Below are positions 1 to 14,054 of a DNA stretch of 64,000 nucleotides, in pieces (position 1 is the first letter of the stretch; every line of letters starts with the position of its first letter). Below the pieces are notes generated by a model. The model was not told where the DNA came from and did not search any database. It saw only the letters and a program-made list of their open reading frames with translations. The stretch covers positions 91,968,723 to 92,032,722 of the forward strand of contig CM049309.1 in the NCBI GenBank assembly GCA_026874595.1. Direction: 5' to 3'. The DNA is from Sipunculus nudus (Eukaryota > Annelida > Sipuncula > Golfingiida > Sipunculidae). The translations under genes were made by a program, and so were the position numbers.

Positions 1-1706
1 TTTAACTTGATACTGCATCTAATTACGTTTACAAGAAAATCAGTTGGTTTAAAATTGATAATATTTTCTGGACGAAAACAATGATTTTCTTGGAAATAAA
101 AGGTTTCTTAAAAAACATAATTGGTTCTTACAAAATGAGACAAATGGTCCATAAAAGATATAAAAGAAGACATTTGTGGTAGGAGGACATATTTAACATT
201 TGTATAGATATAAAATGTAAGAGTATTATAAACCGCTGTGTACTACACGCATGAAATGATCATAAAGTATAAGACCAGGGTTTGAGTTAAACTTTTTATC
301 AAGTTTGATTAAATAAGTTAGTCCAGTTAAGCGATGGTTATTCTCATTAACCACTATTGACAGGGTTTTGTTTTTACTATATATTGACAATATTACGTAT
401 TAACATGTTTTATATATACTGTCATGGATCCCTTAAGACAATATGCCAATTTACTGATTTACTGAATGTTCGGTGATAGTAACACTGTTTCGTATGAGAT
501 TAAATACAAGGCCATGTTTTATGACGCATATGTAATGTCGTACAGCAGGTGTGAGGATCTGCTTCATTTCTGGTTTTTTTTATACTTGGAACTGACTGTA
601 ATTAAAACTATAATGTTTCTGTGTTTTTGTTTGACTTTAATGAGCTGTAGTTTATGTAGTTATTTGTTGATATCCTCAGTGTCAGCAGCATGTTGTCTCT
701 AAAGTCTGTCATAATTCATGACCGAGACAGGGAGCAATTCCCCATCCCATAATCCCTAACTCTGATGAGGTTCTGCCAAAAGCAACATGGATCAGCGATA
801 AAATCATCCATGTCGAATATAAAAAAGCTCTGCAGTCGAATTAAAAAAAAAATGCCGGGTGAAGCAGCGGTCGTTTTGTGTTCACTTTAAAAGTTGATCG
901 TGCTCTCATGCATTGGTGAATTTGTACAGCGATACCAATCGACGTCACACTGTATGAGTGAGAAATATACGTTTGTATTTTCAGTACATGCTTTACAGTC
1001 ACCAGTACCCCTAAAACCCCCATTGAACATTTCTTTAAATGCACTGAGTAAATGGTGTTATAATGGGATATTCCAGAATTAACTTTATTTAAAACCGATT
1101 CCGCGAAACATTTTCCGGAAATAACAAAACTGAGCAAACTAAATCAGGTTCTGCGTTAAAGTCACACTAACCCTCCATCTCGCATAGAGCGACCTCTGGT
1201 GTAGGATTATGGAGACAAGACAACATGCCAAGTATCCATATAAGTTTGTGGTCATGATATTTTATGTTTTTTTTCTTTCTTTTTTTTTTAATATTGAAAT
1301 AACCGTGAAACGTTCCTTTATTTTTGAAAACATAACAGGCATTTGGGCTTTATCTTCGAATTAAAAAAAAAAAGTTTTTTTTATGGATTTTCAAATGGAT
1401 TATTCTTGGAATGAATGATTTTGTAATACATTAATAGAATATTAAGGTTTTACTCTGTTTTATTATCAACCGGATCATATGGATACATGAATCTTGATAT
1501 CTATTCTTGTTCTGTATTCAACGTTCAAACATTACTATATATTATAATGTCAAGACTTTACCTGTATAATTTTTTGCACAACAATGGTTTAGGTCATTTC
1601 AACAAATTAAATTAAAGTTATACGTGGGTGTGGCAAAGTTTAAATATTATACTAACCTATTAGGAGGTGGCGATCACCAAAACAGCAATGACAAAATGAT
1701 AATACA
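1..1706. other. AT-rich non-coding sequence
   Basis: Unique-looking AT-rich DNA with frequent stops in all frames. The few open frames (up to 98 codons) have biased composition and no recognisable domain. No repeat, RNA gene or regulatory cluster stands out. Confidence 0.6.

Positions 1707-1780
<74 letters not shown>
1707..1780. repeat. (AT)n microsatellite
   Basis: Alternating A and T for about 74 bp with one interruption near the left end. It is followed by a short GT-rich tract. The apparent Tyr-Ile reading frames across it are repeat artefacts. Confidence 0.95.
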
Positions 1781-1783
<3 letters not shown>

Positions 1784-4700
1784 ATATGGGGGTGATGGTG
1801 TGTGCGTGTGTGTGTCATATATGTGTGTATAAGTCTGAGGAGGATCCAAAGATCACCGTCTGTTAATCAGTCATTAGTGCTACGCTCAAGCACCATCTGC
1901 TAAATACACCATATGGCGATATTTAGACAACTTAAGAAGTTTGTGCTTGATCAGTTTACACAGTTAATTAACAGCTTAGGAAAGCTTCCTTGTAGGATGG
2001 ACGGGTGACCAGGAGTGACCACTGGACAAATGTACACCACGTGCTGTCCGTCAGTCTGCCGGGCGATAAATCAGTATGCTTCTCAATTATTTCCTTAAAC
2101 TTGACCACATGTTCCATACGAACAGGTCTCGCCCTTTGTTCAGTGAGGACCAGATCCCATTTCTAGCACTGACCACATCACCAGCTGCCGATTCAGACAT
2201 AAACACTGACCACGAAACTAAACAGACACACTTCCTGGAGCGGTCACTCGGTGTCTGAAGTGAACGGGCGGGCCAAAATCAAAGGCAGCCCAGGTCTTAC
2301 TCCAGATAACATAACAACATGGCCTCTCGTCCGACAAAACAGCGGGCTAAAGTGCTGTCCGAAAATCAAAACAATGGCGCGAGGCTTCCCATTTGACTGT
2401 GGCCAGCGATTGGTACCTCATGTTACAACCCCGGTCCTCCTAATCTATCAAAGTTTACGTTCCGAGAAACCTGGCCCTTTGCATGTCCTTCCAGGAAACG
2501 GTCTAGTTGATCCGAATGTATGTACGGAAAATATCGCCCCCGGATAAATCCCCTCCACATGTCGGCGACAACCCTCTCGCATCAAAGACCCTTTTCTACT
2601 TAAAATAAATGAACAATTTCTCAAATGAAAAATCGGTAAATTAGAGCTTTCAATAATATAATCAGATGAAAGGAAATAAAAATACTCGATAGGAGCCTTC
2701 AGTTAAAATGATAAAAAAGAATGGTTAAGTGAAATTACCTTGCGTCGATAAGCGAAACCATTATTTTAAACAATAAAATTGTTAAAAATTTTGAAATATA
2801 TATACATCAAAGTATATGGATTAGTCTAACTATTATATTACTTATTTATATGGGGGGGGGTCTTCAGCAAATACGTGGGTGGGGGGGGGGACTTTTTTTT
2901 CCCGGGGAGTTTTTAACTTCGCCGTCATTGGATGGGCGGTTTGACCTCGGGGTGTCTGTGTAAGTGGCCAACTGAGCTGTTATAAACATCCAGTGAGGAC
3001 CACTTAGACAAGCAAATCGTTACACCTGCCCCCGTGCTGAACCTGGTTCATGGATACATCCACCTGTACCCTCTTCAATGGCACGTCATGGCCGGTATAC
3101 AGAGTTCCTATAGTACCAAAAATACCGCGATGTGGGAGATTTTGGTTTCTGTTTACGTTTCCTAATCCAATGAAAATATGACACATTTGTATACAACACA
3201 TATGAATATAGAATTTGAACAGATTGAACCTATTTCCGGGCAGTAAACTATTTTTTTATTTTCTTTTCCACAACAAAAATATGAGGATGTATAATCTGTA
3301 AAAAAAATCTGTCATTTCTTCTGTGTGCACCCTCTCAACAAACATCAGACATTGACAGAAACAACAATAAAAAAAAAAACACCTGTGATAAAAAATATTA
3401 GATCCCAACAAAAATTTAGTAATATTTCATATAATCTGGTAATATTATAAAAAAAATTTCAGGGAACAATTAAAAAACATGTATTGCTAATTTAAAGTTA
3501 TTTCTAGATACGGTCTGTGACGTCACACTTGCACCAGCCAATCACAACAGGGCTCAGTCTGTTCTGAAGGCAAAGTTAAATCACATAACAAACCCACGTG
3601 GAATTATGTTGACCTTAGCTTGGGCAAAATCACCAAACTGCATAAAGACAGCTAGATCCCTGTCAATAAAAGTATCATTGTCAGCATTTCTGTTTGGACA
3701 GACAGACATAAAAATCTCCGTCCACTCAGCCGCTTTACCTCTTGACTGGTGCCCTGTCCATTAAAGCGGTACAATAACTGCATGAATCCGGAGCAGTAAC
3801 CAGTCTAGAAAGACCGGTTTACTTTATTATCTCAAACTCTCTCTTGTGACCATCAACGTTGTATGATAGATATCAACGGATAAATGCTAGTAATCAAGGG
3901 CGTCAATACAGGGGGATGAGGGATATACCCCAAACCCCCACTTATTAGAAAGGGGGGGGGGGGGTCAGTGTTATCATCCCCATTGATATTCTGGCAATAA
4001 TATTTATATTTTGGAAAGGAAATATATTAATAATTTGCATTTTAGACTTTGGTTCCATTTCTGAGTTTACTATGCAATATTATATATCTATTATATATTA
4101 TAATAAGTAACCCATAATCAAACTAGCTCGCGCCAACATTTATTTCTGTTATTCCTTCTGTTATATTCAGCTAAATACTGCTTAATCCCTTTCATACCTT
4201 GACTTAGGGCTTTCTTTTCCGTTGACAACTTGAAAACAAATAAATTAATAAGAAAAGAAACGGACAGAAAAAAGGATACAGAGTCACGAATGAAATACAG
4301 AGGTTAGTAACCCAAGCAATAGCCGTTTTTATGTAAATAACATGTTTATGTCAGAAATCCTTTTTACGTAAAATGATCAGCGATGACTCGTGAAATCCTC
4401 ACAATATACCCCTTAGCCAACCAGACAAAATTAACCCACCTTGTAAAAAGGGCCATCCATTATTGAAATATTCATTTAGTCAATGGTTTCTTTTGCACGT
4501 TTCTACACTTTAAAAACTGATCTTTGTTGTGGGTTGGATTTTGTCCAATAGGCTTTTGTCCGGTTGCACTTTTGTCCGTCACCAAAGCCGAACACGCTAC
4601 AGGAGGAAGATCTGAATGTTGGCAAGTCTGGTTTATGTGATAATGAAATATTCCTTCATTTTCTTCTTATCAATAGACAGGAAACTGATTATTTATTCAA

Positions 4701-5283
4701 AAAGGGTTACGGGTAAGTTACAGCCGCTCCTTGGAGCATTGACTTTCAATATCTGTTAATCACCTTGGCGGCTAAATCAGGGCTTTCATTCAACTTAGGT
4801 CGCGGAGAAACAAAGATAAATTGAGCACAGTCGGTAGGAGGTTCCTAAAGTCACACCAAGCCAGTGACCTCGACATACTGAGAGAGGCAAGGTCAGAGGG
4901 AGGACTCAAAGAAAGCGCTGATAGGAGAAACAGAGAACACACGGCCAGCGGCGGTAACTCAACTTATACCCTTGTAACAGATAAGACAAATGATATTTCA
5001 AACATTGAAATGGAAATGTTGTTTAATTTATAGGTATTTAAAAAAGTAATTTGTGTAAAGGAATTCATCAGCAAAGTAAGTGACTATATTTATTCACGCT
5101 TGTTTGCTGATCTTTCTCTCTGCTGTTTGCGTCATTGTGTATGCGTTTGTCTGATAGTTTGTTGCTTAGTTTGTTCATTTGCCTAGTTCAAGATATCTGA
5201 AAGTTGTAGGTGAAAGGAGAGAAAAATGATCTAGCTAAACATTAGAGCTGATTCAAATATTGATACATAATCGTTTTTATATT
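1781..5283. other. Non-coding DNA with a less AT-rich island and poly-G runs
   Basis: About 2,070-2,570 is noticeably less AT-rich than its surroundings and carries two adjoining open frames without a recognisable domain. Poly-G runs lie near 2,853, 2,880 and 3,952. A CRE-like and CCAAT-box pair lies near 3,520 and is listed separately. I see no gene that can be supported. Confidence 0.5.
3511..3545. promoter_or_regulatory. CRE palindrome next to a CCAAT box
   Basis: TGACGTCA at 3,518-3,525 is the full CREB/ATF consensus palindrome. CCAAT lies 12 bp further on, at 3,538-3,542. This spacing is typical of animal promoters. No open frame follows that would confirm a gene, so a chance match or a distal element is equally possible. 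Confidence 0.25.
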
Positions 5284-6613
5284 TATCTCCTGGCATGGAC
5301 CTGTCATTGTACAGACGTATCTCCTGGCAACGACCTGTCATTGTATTGACGTATCTTCTGGCAAGGACTTGTCATTGTACTGGCGTATCTCCTGGCAAGG
5401 ACTTGTCATTGTACTGACGTATCTCCTGGCAAGGACCTGTCATTGTACTGGCGTATCTACTGGCAAGGACCTGTCATTGTACTGACGTATCTCCTGGCAA
5501 GGAAATGTTATTGTACTGACGTATCTCCTGGCAAGGACTTGTCATTGTACTGACGTATCTCCTGGCAAGGACTTGTCATCGTACTGACGTATCTCCTGGC
5601 AAGGACCTGTCATTGTACTGACGTATCTCCTGGCAAGGACCTGTCATTGTACTGGCGTATCTCCTGGCAAGGATTTGTCATTGTACTGACGTATCTCCTA
5701 GCAAGGACTTGTCATTGTACTGACGTATCTCCTGTCAAGGACTTGTCATTGTACTGACGTATCTCCTGGCAAGGACTTGTCATTGTACTGTTGTATCTCC
5801 TGGCAAGGACCTGTCATTGTACTGGCGTATCTCCTGGCAAGGACTTGTCATTGTACTGACGTATCTCCTGGCAAGGACTTGTCATTGTACTGACGTATCT
5901 CCTTGCAACGACCTGTCATTGTACTGACATATCTCCCGGCAACGACCTGTCATTGTACTGGCGTATCTCCTGGCAACGACCTGTCAATGTACTGACGTAT
6001 CTCCCGGCAAGGACCTGTCATTGTACTGACGTATCTCCTGGCAAAGACCTGTCATTGTACTGGCGTATCTCCTGGCAAGGACATGTCATTGTACTGGCGT
6101 ATCTCCTGGCAAGGACCTGTCATTGTACTGGCGTATCTCCTGGCAAGGACTTGTCATTGTACTGATGTATCTCCTGGCAAGGACTTGTCATTGTACTGAC
6201 GTATCTCCTGGCAAGGACCTGTCATTGTACTGGCGTATCTCCTGGCAAGGACTTGTAATTGTACTGACGTATCTCCTGGCAAGGACCTGTCATTGTACTG
6301 ACGTATCTCCTGGCAAGGACTTGTCATTGTACTGACGTATCTCCTGGCAACGACCTGTCATTGTACTGACATATCTCCCGGCAACGACCTGTCATTGTAC
6401 TGGCGTATCTCCTGGCAAGGACCTGTCATTGTACTGACTTATCTCCTGGCAAGGACCTGTCATTGTACTGACGTATCTCCTGGCAAGGACTTGTCATTGT
6501 ACTAACGTATCTCCTTGCAAGGACTTGTCATTGTACTGGCGTATCTCCTGGCAAGGACATGTCATTGTACTGGCGTATCTCCTGGCAAGGACCAGTCATT
6601 GAACTGGCGTATT
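5284..6613. repeat. 34-bp minisatellite array, about 39 copies
   Basis: The unit begins CGTATCTCCTGGCAAGGAC and ends TCATTGTACTGA, total 34 bp, repeated head to tail with little length variation. Variants recur at three main places: tactGACG or tactGGCG, aaGGAC or aaCGAC, and gaCCtg or gaCTtg. Because 34 leaves remainder 1 on division by 3, a frame cycles through three different peptides over 102 bp. The stop codon created by TACTGA is lost where the variant reads TACTGG, which explains the apparent 70-residue frames. The last unit decays at about 6,600. Confidence 0.97.
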
Positions 6614-7752
6614 GCGCAGGAATTCGCTGTTCATATGTCGCGTGAATTTTAATATGTAGCTGATGAAAGCTTGATTCTGATCTGAACCAAAAACGGTGTG
6701 CTCTATCTGAATGGTATTTACGTACATTGGTATTGGTTATCATACACTGTGTAACATGCGATCATCTGCTGGACACTGGATGAGGCAAGAATTATGGTGT
6801 CTTGTATGACGCACGCTCTGTTTCCATAAAATATTGCCCTTGCTAATTGTTAGGGTGTTCAGTAAAAGACGATAAACTATAAAATAACAGAATCCTGGAA
6901 GGTATTCAAACGTATCAAGGTTTAGAAGTGCTACACAGAAACAGACAAGGAAGGAACAGAGCATGTTTACGTTCTGTTACAAGATGTATCACTAACTTTT
7001 GCCAGTCACTACGACCAGATGGAACGCGTCCAAGAGATAAACACGAACTATCCAGGCTCTTATCATTTGCCATTTGGCTACCAGGTGGCGCACATGAGCC
7101 TAGATGCGTCCTCATGACAATGATTGATAGTACTCCACAGGTGTTATCGAAGCTGCCTGGAGCCCAGGTGCATAGAAGCCATGAGGCTTAGCCTCTGCTG
7201 GAGAACGCTAAAACCGCTAAAACAGATGGTTCATAGTAAAAGACCAGATGAAGGGCTGGTCTTTGTTAATGTTACCGTGTTTAGTATTCCAAATCCCCAA
7301 TGACGTGCGAGTGACTTGCCTTCAGACGTCACCATGACAATTCTTTCTCTATTTTTGATATAGGAAAGCCCGTGTAAGTATTTTACAAGGATATAGAGGT
7401 CATCGTGTGGACTGTTCCCGGGTATTTTACACCAGGCTTTTAGTACTAGACTGTACACATCTGTTTCCAGTATACACTGCTAATGAGTCATCATATGAAA
7501 CCATTAAAGAGTTTCCAGAAATGTTTATTCTCTAAGCCATCAAGTTGCTCCTACAGCGTTATTGGTGTCTAGGGTTTCAGAGTTTACGGCATTGAGTGAA
7601 TCTGTCGTTTTTTCACGTTTATCATTTCAAATAAAAAAAAACATAGGAGTAGAAAATCGAGTCATTTAAGGTCTGTCATTTTAGGCACTGATAAACGAAT
7701 GGACTTGTTTAAACTCCTGATTAGGAAAAAGAGACAATGTCATCGGACACGT

Positions 7753-7753
<1 letters not shown>
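6614..7753. other. Non-coding DNA, no gene recognised
   Basis: A stretch of mixed composition. The part around 6,960-7,190 is less AT-rich and has open frames of 66-87 codons overlapping on both strands, which is more typical of non-coding DNA than of a gene. No domain, splice pattern or repeat is visible. Confidence 0.5.

Positions 7754-7822
<69 letters not shown>
7754..7822. repeat. (AT)n microsatellite
   Basis: About 69 bp of alternating A and T with one AAAT interruption near the middle. Confidence 0.95.
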
Positions 7823-7826
<4 letters not shown>

Positions 7827-8165
7827 TTATATCATATGATAGTTTAAAATAAAGCTAAGATTGGGATAAAATAATTTTTACGGAAAGGCATTTTATACAT
7901 CTGATTATCTGATTGAGGCTATATTTTTTCAACTGTTACTGGTAATGCCACCTGTTGTAAAAGATGATATTCTGACGACAAGAAGGAAAGGAAAGGTTGA
8001 TTGAATCAGGGAGGTGATCTCTTCAGAAAACAAGCGTGTGTGAGACCTGCGCTTTCTGAATATAGTCTGTGAATTATATAACACCTATATTTTGAGGAAA
8101 CAGGATGCCATCCTGTGTCAGGTTCGTTGCCTGCTCGGTCTAACACACACATCTGTATATTTCAG
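7823..8165. other. Spacer between microsatellite and 17-bp array
   Basis: AT-rich DNA without an open frame or repeat that I can support. Confidence 0.55.
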
Positions 8166-10435
8166 ATGATGCCAGAACAGACATGATGCCAGAACCGAGA
8201 GATGTTCCCAAAACCTACAGGATTTCAGAACCGACACGGTGCCAGAACCGAAATGATCCCAGAACCGACATGATTCCGAAACCGACATAATATAAGAACC
8301 GCCATGATCCCAGAATTGACATGATTCCAGCATCAACCTCACACCAGAACCGATATTATTCCGAAACCGTCATGATCCAAGAACCACCATGATCCCAGAA
8401 TTGACATGATCCCAGAACCAACCTCATACCAGAACCGACATTATTCCGAAACCGACACGATCCAAGAACCACCATGATCCCATAATTGACTTGATCCCAG
8501 AACCAACCTCATACCAGAACCGACATTATTCCGAAACCGTCATGATCCAAGAACCACTATGATCCCAGAATCGACATGATCCCAGAACCAACAAAATACC
8601 AGAACCGAAATTATTCCGAAACCGACATGATCCCAGAACCGTCATGATCCCAAAATTGACATGATCCCAGAACCAACCTCATACCAGAACTGACATTATT
8701 CCGAAACCGTCATGATCCAAGAACCACCATGATCCCTGAATTGACATGATCCCAGAACCAACCTCATACCGGAACCGACAATATTCTAAAACCGACCGAC
8801 ATGATCCAAGATCCACCATGAACCCAGAATCGACATGATCCCAGAACCAACCTCATACCAGAACCTACATTATTCCGAAACCGACATGATCCAAGAACCG
8901 CCATGCTCCCAGAATCGACATGATCCCAGAACCAACCTCATACCAGAACCGACATTATTCAGAAATCCACATGATCCAAGAACCGCCATGATCCCAGAAT
9001 CGACATGATCCCAGAACCAACCTCATACCAGAACCGACATTATTCCGAAACCGTCATGATCCAAGAACCACCACGATCCCAGAATCGACATGATCCCAGA
9101 ACCAACCTCATACCAGAACCGACATGATTCCGAAACCGACATGATCCAAGAACCGCCACGATCCCAGAACCGGCATAATCCCATAACCAACCTCATACCA
9201 GAACCAAAATTATTCCGAAATCGTCATGATCCAAGAACCGCCGTGATCCCAGAATCGACTTGATCTCAGAACCAACCTCATACCAGAACCAAAATTATTC
9301 CGAGACCGTCATGATCCAAGAACCGCCGTGATCCCAGAATCGACATGATCCCAGGACCAACCTCACACCAGAACCGACATTATTCCGAAACCGTCATGAT
9401 CCAAGAACCACCATGATCCCAGAATTGACATGATCCCTGAACCAACCTCATACCAGAACCGACATGATTCCGAGACCGACATGATCCAAGAACCGCCACG
9501 ATCCCAGAACCGGCATAATCCCATAACCAACCTCACACCAGAACCGACATTATTCCGAAACCGTCATGATCCAAGAACCACCATGATCCCAGAATTGACA
9601 TGATCCCTGAACCGACCTGATCCAAGAACCGACGTGAAGCCAGAACCGATATCATCCAAGAACCGACATGATCCCAGAATCGACATGATCCCAGAACCGA
9701 CATGATCCCAGAACCGACCTCATACCAGAACCGACATGATCCCAGAACCGACCTCATACCAGAACCGACATGATCCCAGAACCGACCTCATACCAGAACC
9801 GACATGATCCCAGAACCGACCTCATACCAGAACCGACATGATCCCAGAACCGACCTCATACCAGAACCGACATGATACCAGAACCGACCTCATACCAGAA
9901 CCGACATGATACCAGAACCGACCTCATACCAGAACCGACATGATACCAGAACCGACCTCATACCAGAACCGACATGATCCCAGAACCGACCTCATACCAG
10001 AACCGACATGATACCAGAACCGACCTCATACCAGAACCGACATGATACCAGAACCGACCTCATACCAGAACCGACATGATACCAGAACCGACCTCATACC
10101 AGAACCGACATGATCCCAGAACCGACCTCATACCAGAACCGACATGATACCAGAACCGACCTCATACCAGAACCGACATGATACCAGAACCGACCTCATA
10201 CCAGAACCGACATGATACCAGAACCGACCTCATACCAGAACCGACATGATCCCAGAACCGATCTCATACCAGAACCGACATGATCCCAGAACCGACCTCA
10301 TACCAGAACCGACATGATCCCAGAACCGACCTCATACCAGAACCGACATGATCCCAGAACCGACCTCATACCAGAACCGACATGATACCAGAACCGACAT
10401 GATTCCGAAACCGACTTGATCCAAGATGTGTATTT
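8166..10435. repeat. 17-bp minisatellite with nested higher-order repeats
   Basis: The basic unit resembles ATGATCCCAGAACCGAC (17 bp) and runs for about 2.27 kb, roughly 130 units. From about 8,340 to 9,600 units are grouped in fives, an 85-bp higher-order repeat; for example the unit ending CAGAACCAAC starts at 8,406, 8,491 and 8,576. From about 9,650 onward the array is a 34-bp dimer alternating ATGATCCCAG/ATGATACCAG with CTCATACCAG. Within 9,860-10,260 the dimers follow a pattern of three A variants and one C variant, a 136-bp repeat, three times. The left end (8,166-8,340) is the most degenerate. Confidence 0.97.
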
Positions 10436-12547
10436 ATTAATACACATGTCTGTACTTTTGAATGAATCGCCGACCAGTAATTGTCATGCAATTTCTTATT
10501 ATGCATGATGAGATTTGGGATTCTGAACAAAAGTAATAAACATTTGCATGTCCGGGATTAATATATGCTAGGGAGGGATCCGTCTTAACAAAACCCATAT
10601 GAAAAAAGACAACAGCGGAATATACAGAAACCCTCTGTATCTCTGTGACATGCAGTCACGTGATTCAGGTCACAGACATCTTTGGTAGACATAATTAGGG
10701 GCTTTAACGGATGTGCGCTGGCTCAGAACCTCAGTCTGAAATTAGAGCTTCCTGGATTTTTTATGACCCTGTATCTTTTTTGACACCAAAGTAAAGTACG
10801 CCCCCGCACCTTTGAGACACTGTTTAATGGGTTTTATATCTACTGACATTATATCAAAAGTTACATTTCAGTAAAACCGCGACGTGCCTCATGTTCAAGG
10901 TAGGTCTTTCAAAGGCACTTATAAAATATGTATTCAAGCTGTTCTGCCATAGCTTATCCTCTAATTTAAGGACACATTTCATCAAAAAGACCTATCTATT
11001 CTGTCTGCTGCAAAGCGAGAATAAGGAAATAGCCTTATTTATTAGAACATAACCAAACATTTTATTTATAATAAGAAAATCCCGTTTTTTTTCACCATGT
11101 GTTAAACCTAACATGTACAAGTTGCTATAAGGATGGTCACAAAGCAGTAACTGAACGAAGTCAACTTCACGTAGGAAATTCTTGTGAAATCCACATGCCA
11201 CCCACAGAACTATCTGGATCATGAAAGGCGGTCTTATGCCATTGTATTGAGATATTTACCACGACTTTGACATTTTGAATACTGCCCACATTTCTTTAAA
11301 GATAACAAGTTTAGGATAATTCATGTCAAAATGCACTGAAACCAGGAGTTCCTGAGAGTGAAGAGATAAGAACGTGTCAACAAACCAAGGATCTTTCTCT
11401 TTTCTCCCCTTAAACATCCACCAACACTAAATAAAAAACTAAGTTTAACTAAGTTAAAGGTTAGTTGATCATTTTCAAAGTCATTATATCATTTTTATGG
11501 ACCAATGAACGGAAAACACGACCAGTGTCATTTGTATGCACTCGTTGGCCTCGCCATCACGTAGACTCTGACATAGAATGTATGCATGAAATCATAAAAG
11601 AGAATAATAAATGAAAAACCTTTAATATATACAGACCAAAACTCAAAAGCTGCGGGGGTCATATGTGTAGGCCTAAGTTAGTGAAACTTTCAGTATCATA
11701 TATCTCACAAGATCTCACGAGTTCTCACGAGTATTGATTAGGCAGACTAGTCGACATTGAAATTCAAATTGAGTTTGTGCACAATACAATTTATCTCTTG
11801 TATGTTCATGTAATAAGGATTCTTGAAGAATATAATCCATCAAGTCAGCGTTCCCTGCCACACCAGATCTCCATCCATGTGCTATCTGGAAAACACAGAC
11901 ACACAGTCACAGAAGTGGGCAAGGAGGTAAGCTTGATCGATTATAACATTGCAGTTGATAAACTGGTATAATATTGGCTTACAGTATGAAGTCAATGTTT
12001 GTCTAACGAAATATATATACTTCATATTATCATTGTTCCCTTATAATCGCTAGATATACACAGTTGTTGAATTTTATTTCAAGTAAAAACCTGGGAGAGT
12101 TTAAACAATGATAAAACACTTCAAAAAGGCATGATTATTTAATAGGTCCATATATATGACGCACCAGGTCAATACTTAGGAGAAAAGGGCCCTCATTTGA
12201 ACATTTCTAAGAAATAGTTCAGAGTAATAAATTTAAAGCATTGTCAAACAAGACATATTTGCTTCGATAAAAGCAAAGAAATATAAGACGGAACAGACAC
12301 AGTTGTTCTGTAAGACGTTCTTGGAAGCTGAAGAGCTGTCGTCCGAAGCCCGTCAGGACTTTCAAGATGGCTAGATTATTGTATACAGCAACCTCTAATT
12401 TTATGTCCTATACTTCTTGTAGAGTATAGTGTATTACTGTAGTACTGATAATTAATTCTGTATGTCCTTCCTATTGTGTAACAAAACTCAGAATACTAAA
12501 AGCGCCTTAAGAGTCTAATCCGCTGTTTAAGAGTAGATATCTGCATC
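10436..12547. other. Non-coding spacer between two arrays
   Basis: About 2.1 kb of mostly AT-rich DNA. It holds several open frames of 60-76 codons with no recognisable domain. The arrays on either side end sharply, so this is probably the older single-copy background. Confidence 0.5.
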
Positions 12548-14054
12548 AGTAGTGTATACTGAGTCACGGGATCGTCGACTCTGTTTATAGTTTAGTAGTA
12601 TATACTGAGACACGAGATCGTCGACCCTGTTTTTCAGTCTACTAGTGTATACTGAGACACGAGATCGTCGACCCTGTTTTTCAGTCTGGTATTGTATACT
12701 GAGACACAAGATCGTCGACTCTGTTTTTAGTTTAGTAGTGTATACTGAGACACGGGATTGTCGACTCTGTTTTTCAGTCTACTAGTGTATACGGAGACAC
12801 GAGATCGTCGACTCTGTTTTTCAGTCTACTAGTGTATACTGAGACACGAGATCGTCGACTATGTTTTTCAGTCAAAGAATGTGTACTGAAACACGGGATT
12901 GTCGACTCTGTTTTCAGTCTGGTATTGTATACTGAGACACGGGATTGTCGACCAGTCTAGAAGTGTATACTGAGAAACGGGATCGTCGACTCTGTTTTCA
13001 GTGTAGTAGTGTATACTGAGACACGGGATTGTCGACTCTGTTTTTTTAGTGTAGTAGTGTATACTGAGACACGGGATTGTCGACTCTGTTTTCAGTCTGG
13101 TATTGTATGCTGAGACACGGGATTGTCGACTCTGTTTTCAGTCTAGTAGTGTATACTGAGACACGGGATTGTCGACTCTGTTTTTTAGTCTAGGAGTGTG
13201 TACTGAGACACGGGATTGTCGACTCTGTTTTTAGTCTAGTAGTGTATACTGAGCCACGGGATCGTCGACTCTGTTTTTAGTGTAGTAGTGTATACTGAGA
13301 CATGGGATAGTCGACTCTGTTTTCAGTCTAGGAGTGTGTACTGAGACACGGGATTGTCGAACCTGTTTTCATTCTGGCATTGTATACTGAGACACGGGAT
13401 TGTCGACTCTGTTTTTAGTTTAGTAGTGTATACTGAGACACGGGATTGTCGACTCTGTTTTTAGTGTAGTAGTGTATACTGAGACATGGGATTGTCAACT
13501 CTGTTTTTAGTTTAGTAGTGTATACTAAGACACGGGATTGTCGACTCTGTTTTCAGTCTAGGAGTGTGTACTGAGACACGGGATTGTCGAACCTGTTTTC
13601 ATTCTGGCATTGTATACTGAGACACGGGATTGTCGACTCTGTTTTTAGTTTAGTAGTGTATACTGAGACACAAGATCGTCGACTCTGTTTTTAGTGTAGT
13701 AGTGTATACTGAGACACGGGATTGTCGACTCTGTTTTTAGTCTAGTAGTGTATACTGAGACACGGGATTGTCGACTCTGTTTTTTTAGTGTAGTAGTGTG
13801 TACTGAGAAATGGGATTGTCGACTCTGTTTTTTTTTAGTTTAGTAGTGTATACTGAGACACGGGATTGTCGACTCTGTTTTTAGTGTAGTAGTGTATACT
13901 GAGAAATGGGATTGTCGACTCTGTTTTTTTTTTAGTTTAGTAGTGTATACTGAGACACGGGATTGTCGACTCTGTTTTTAGTGTAGTAGTGTATACTGAG
14001 GCATGGGATTGTCGACTCTGTTTTCAGTCTAGCAGTGTGTACTGAGACACGGGA

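Noticed and set aside
5953..6335. Repeat-protein genes in the 34-bp array
   Set aside because: The frames exist only where the TACTGG variant removes the TACTGA stop. There is no promoter, start context or bias toward preserving frame.
5284..6613. CRISPR array, given the 34-bp period
   Set aside because: Units are contiguous with no unique spacers, no cas genes are present, and the context is eukaryotic.
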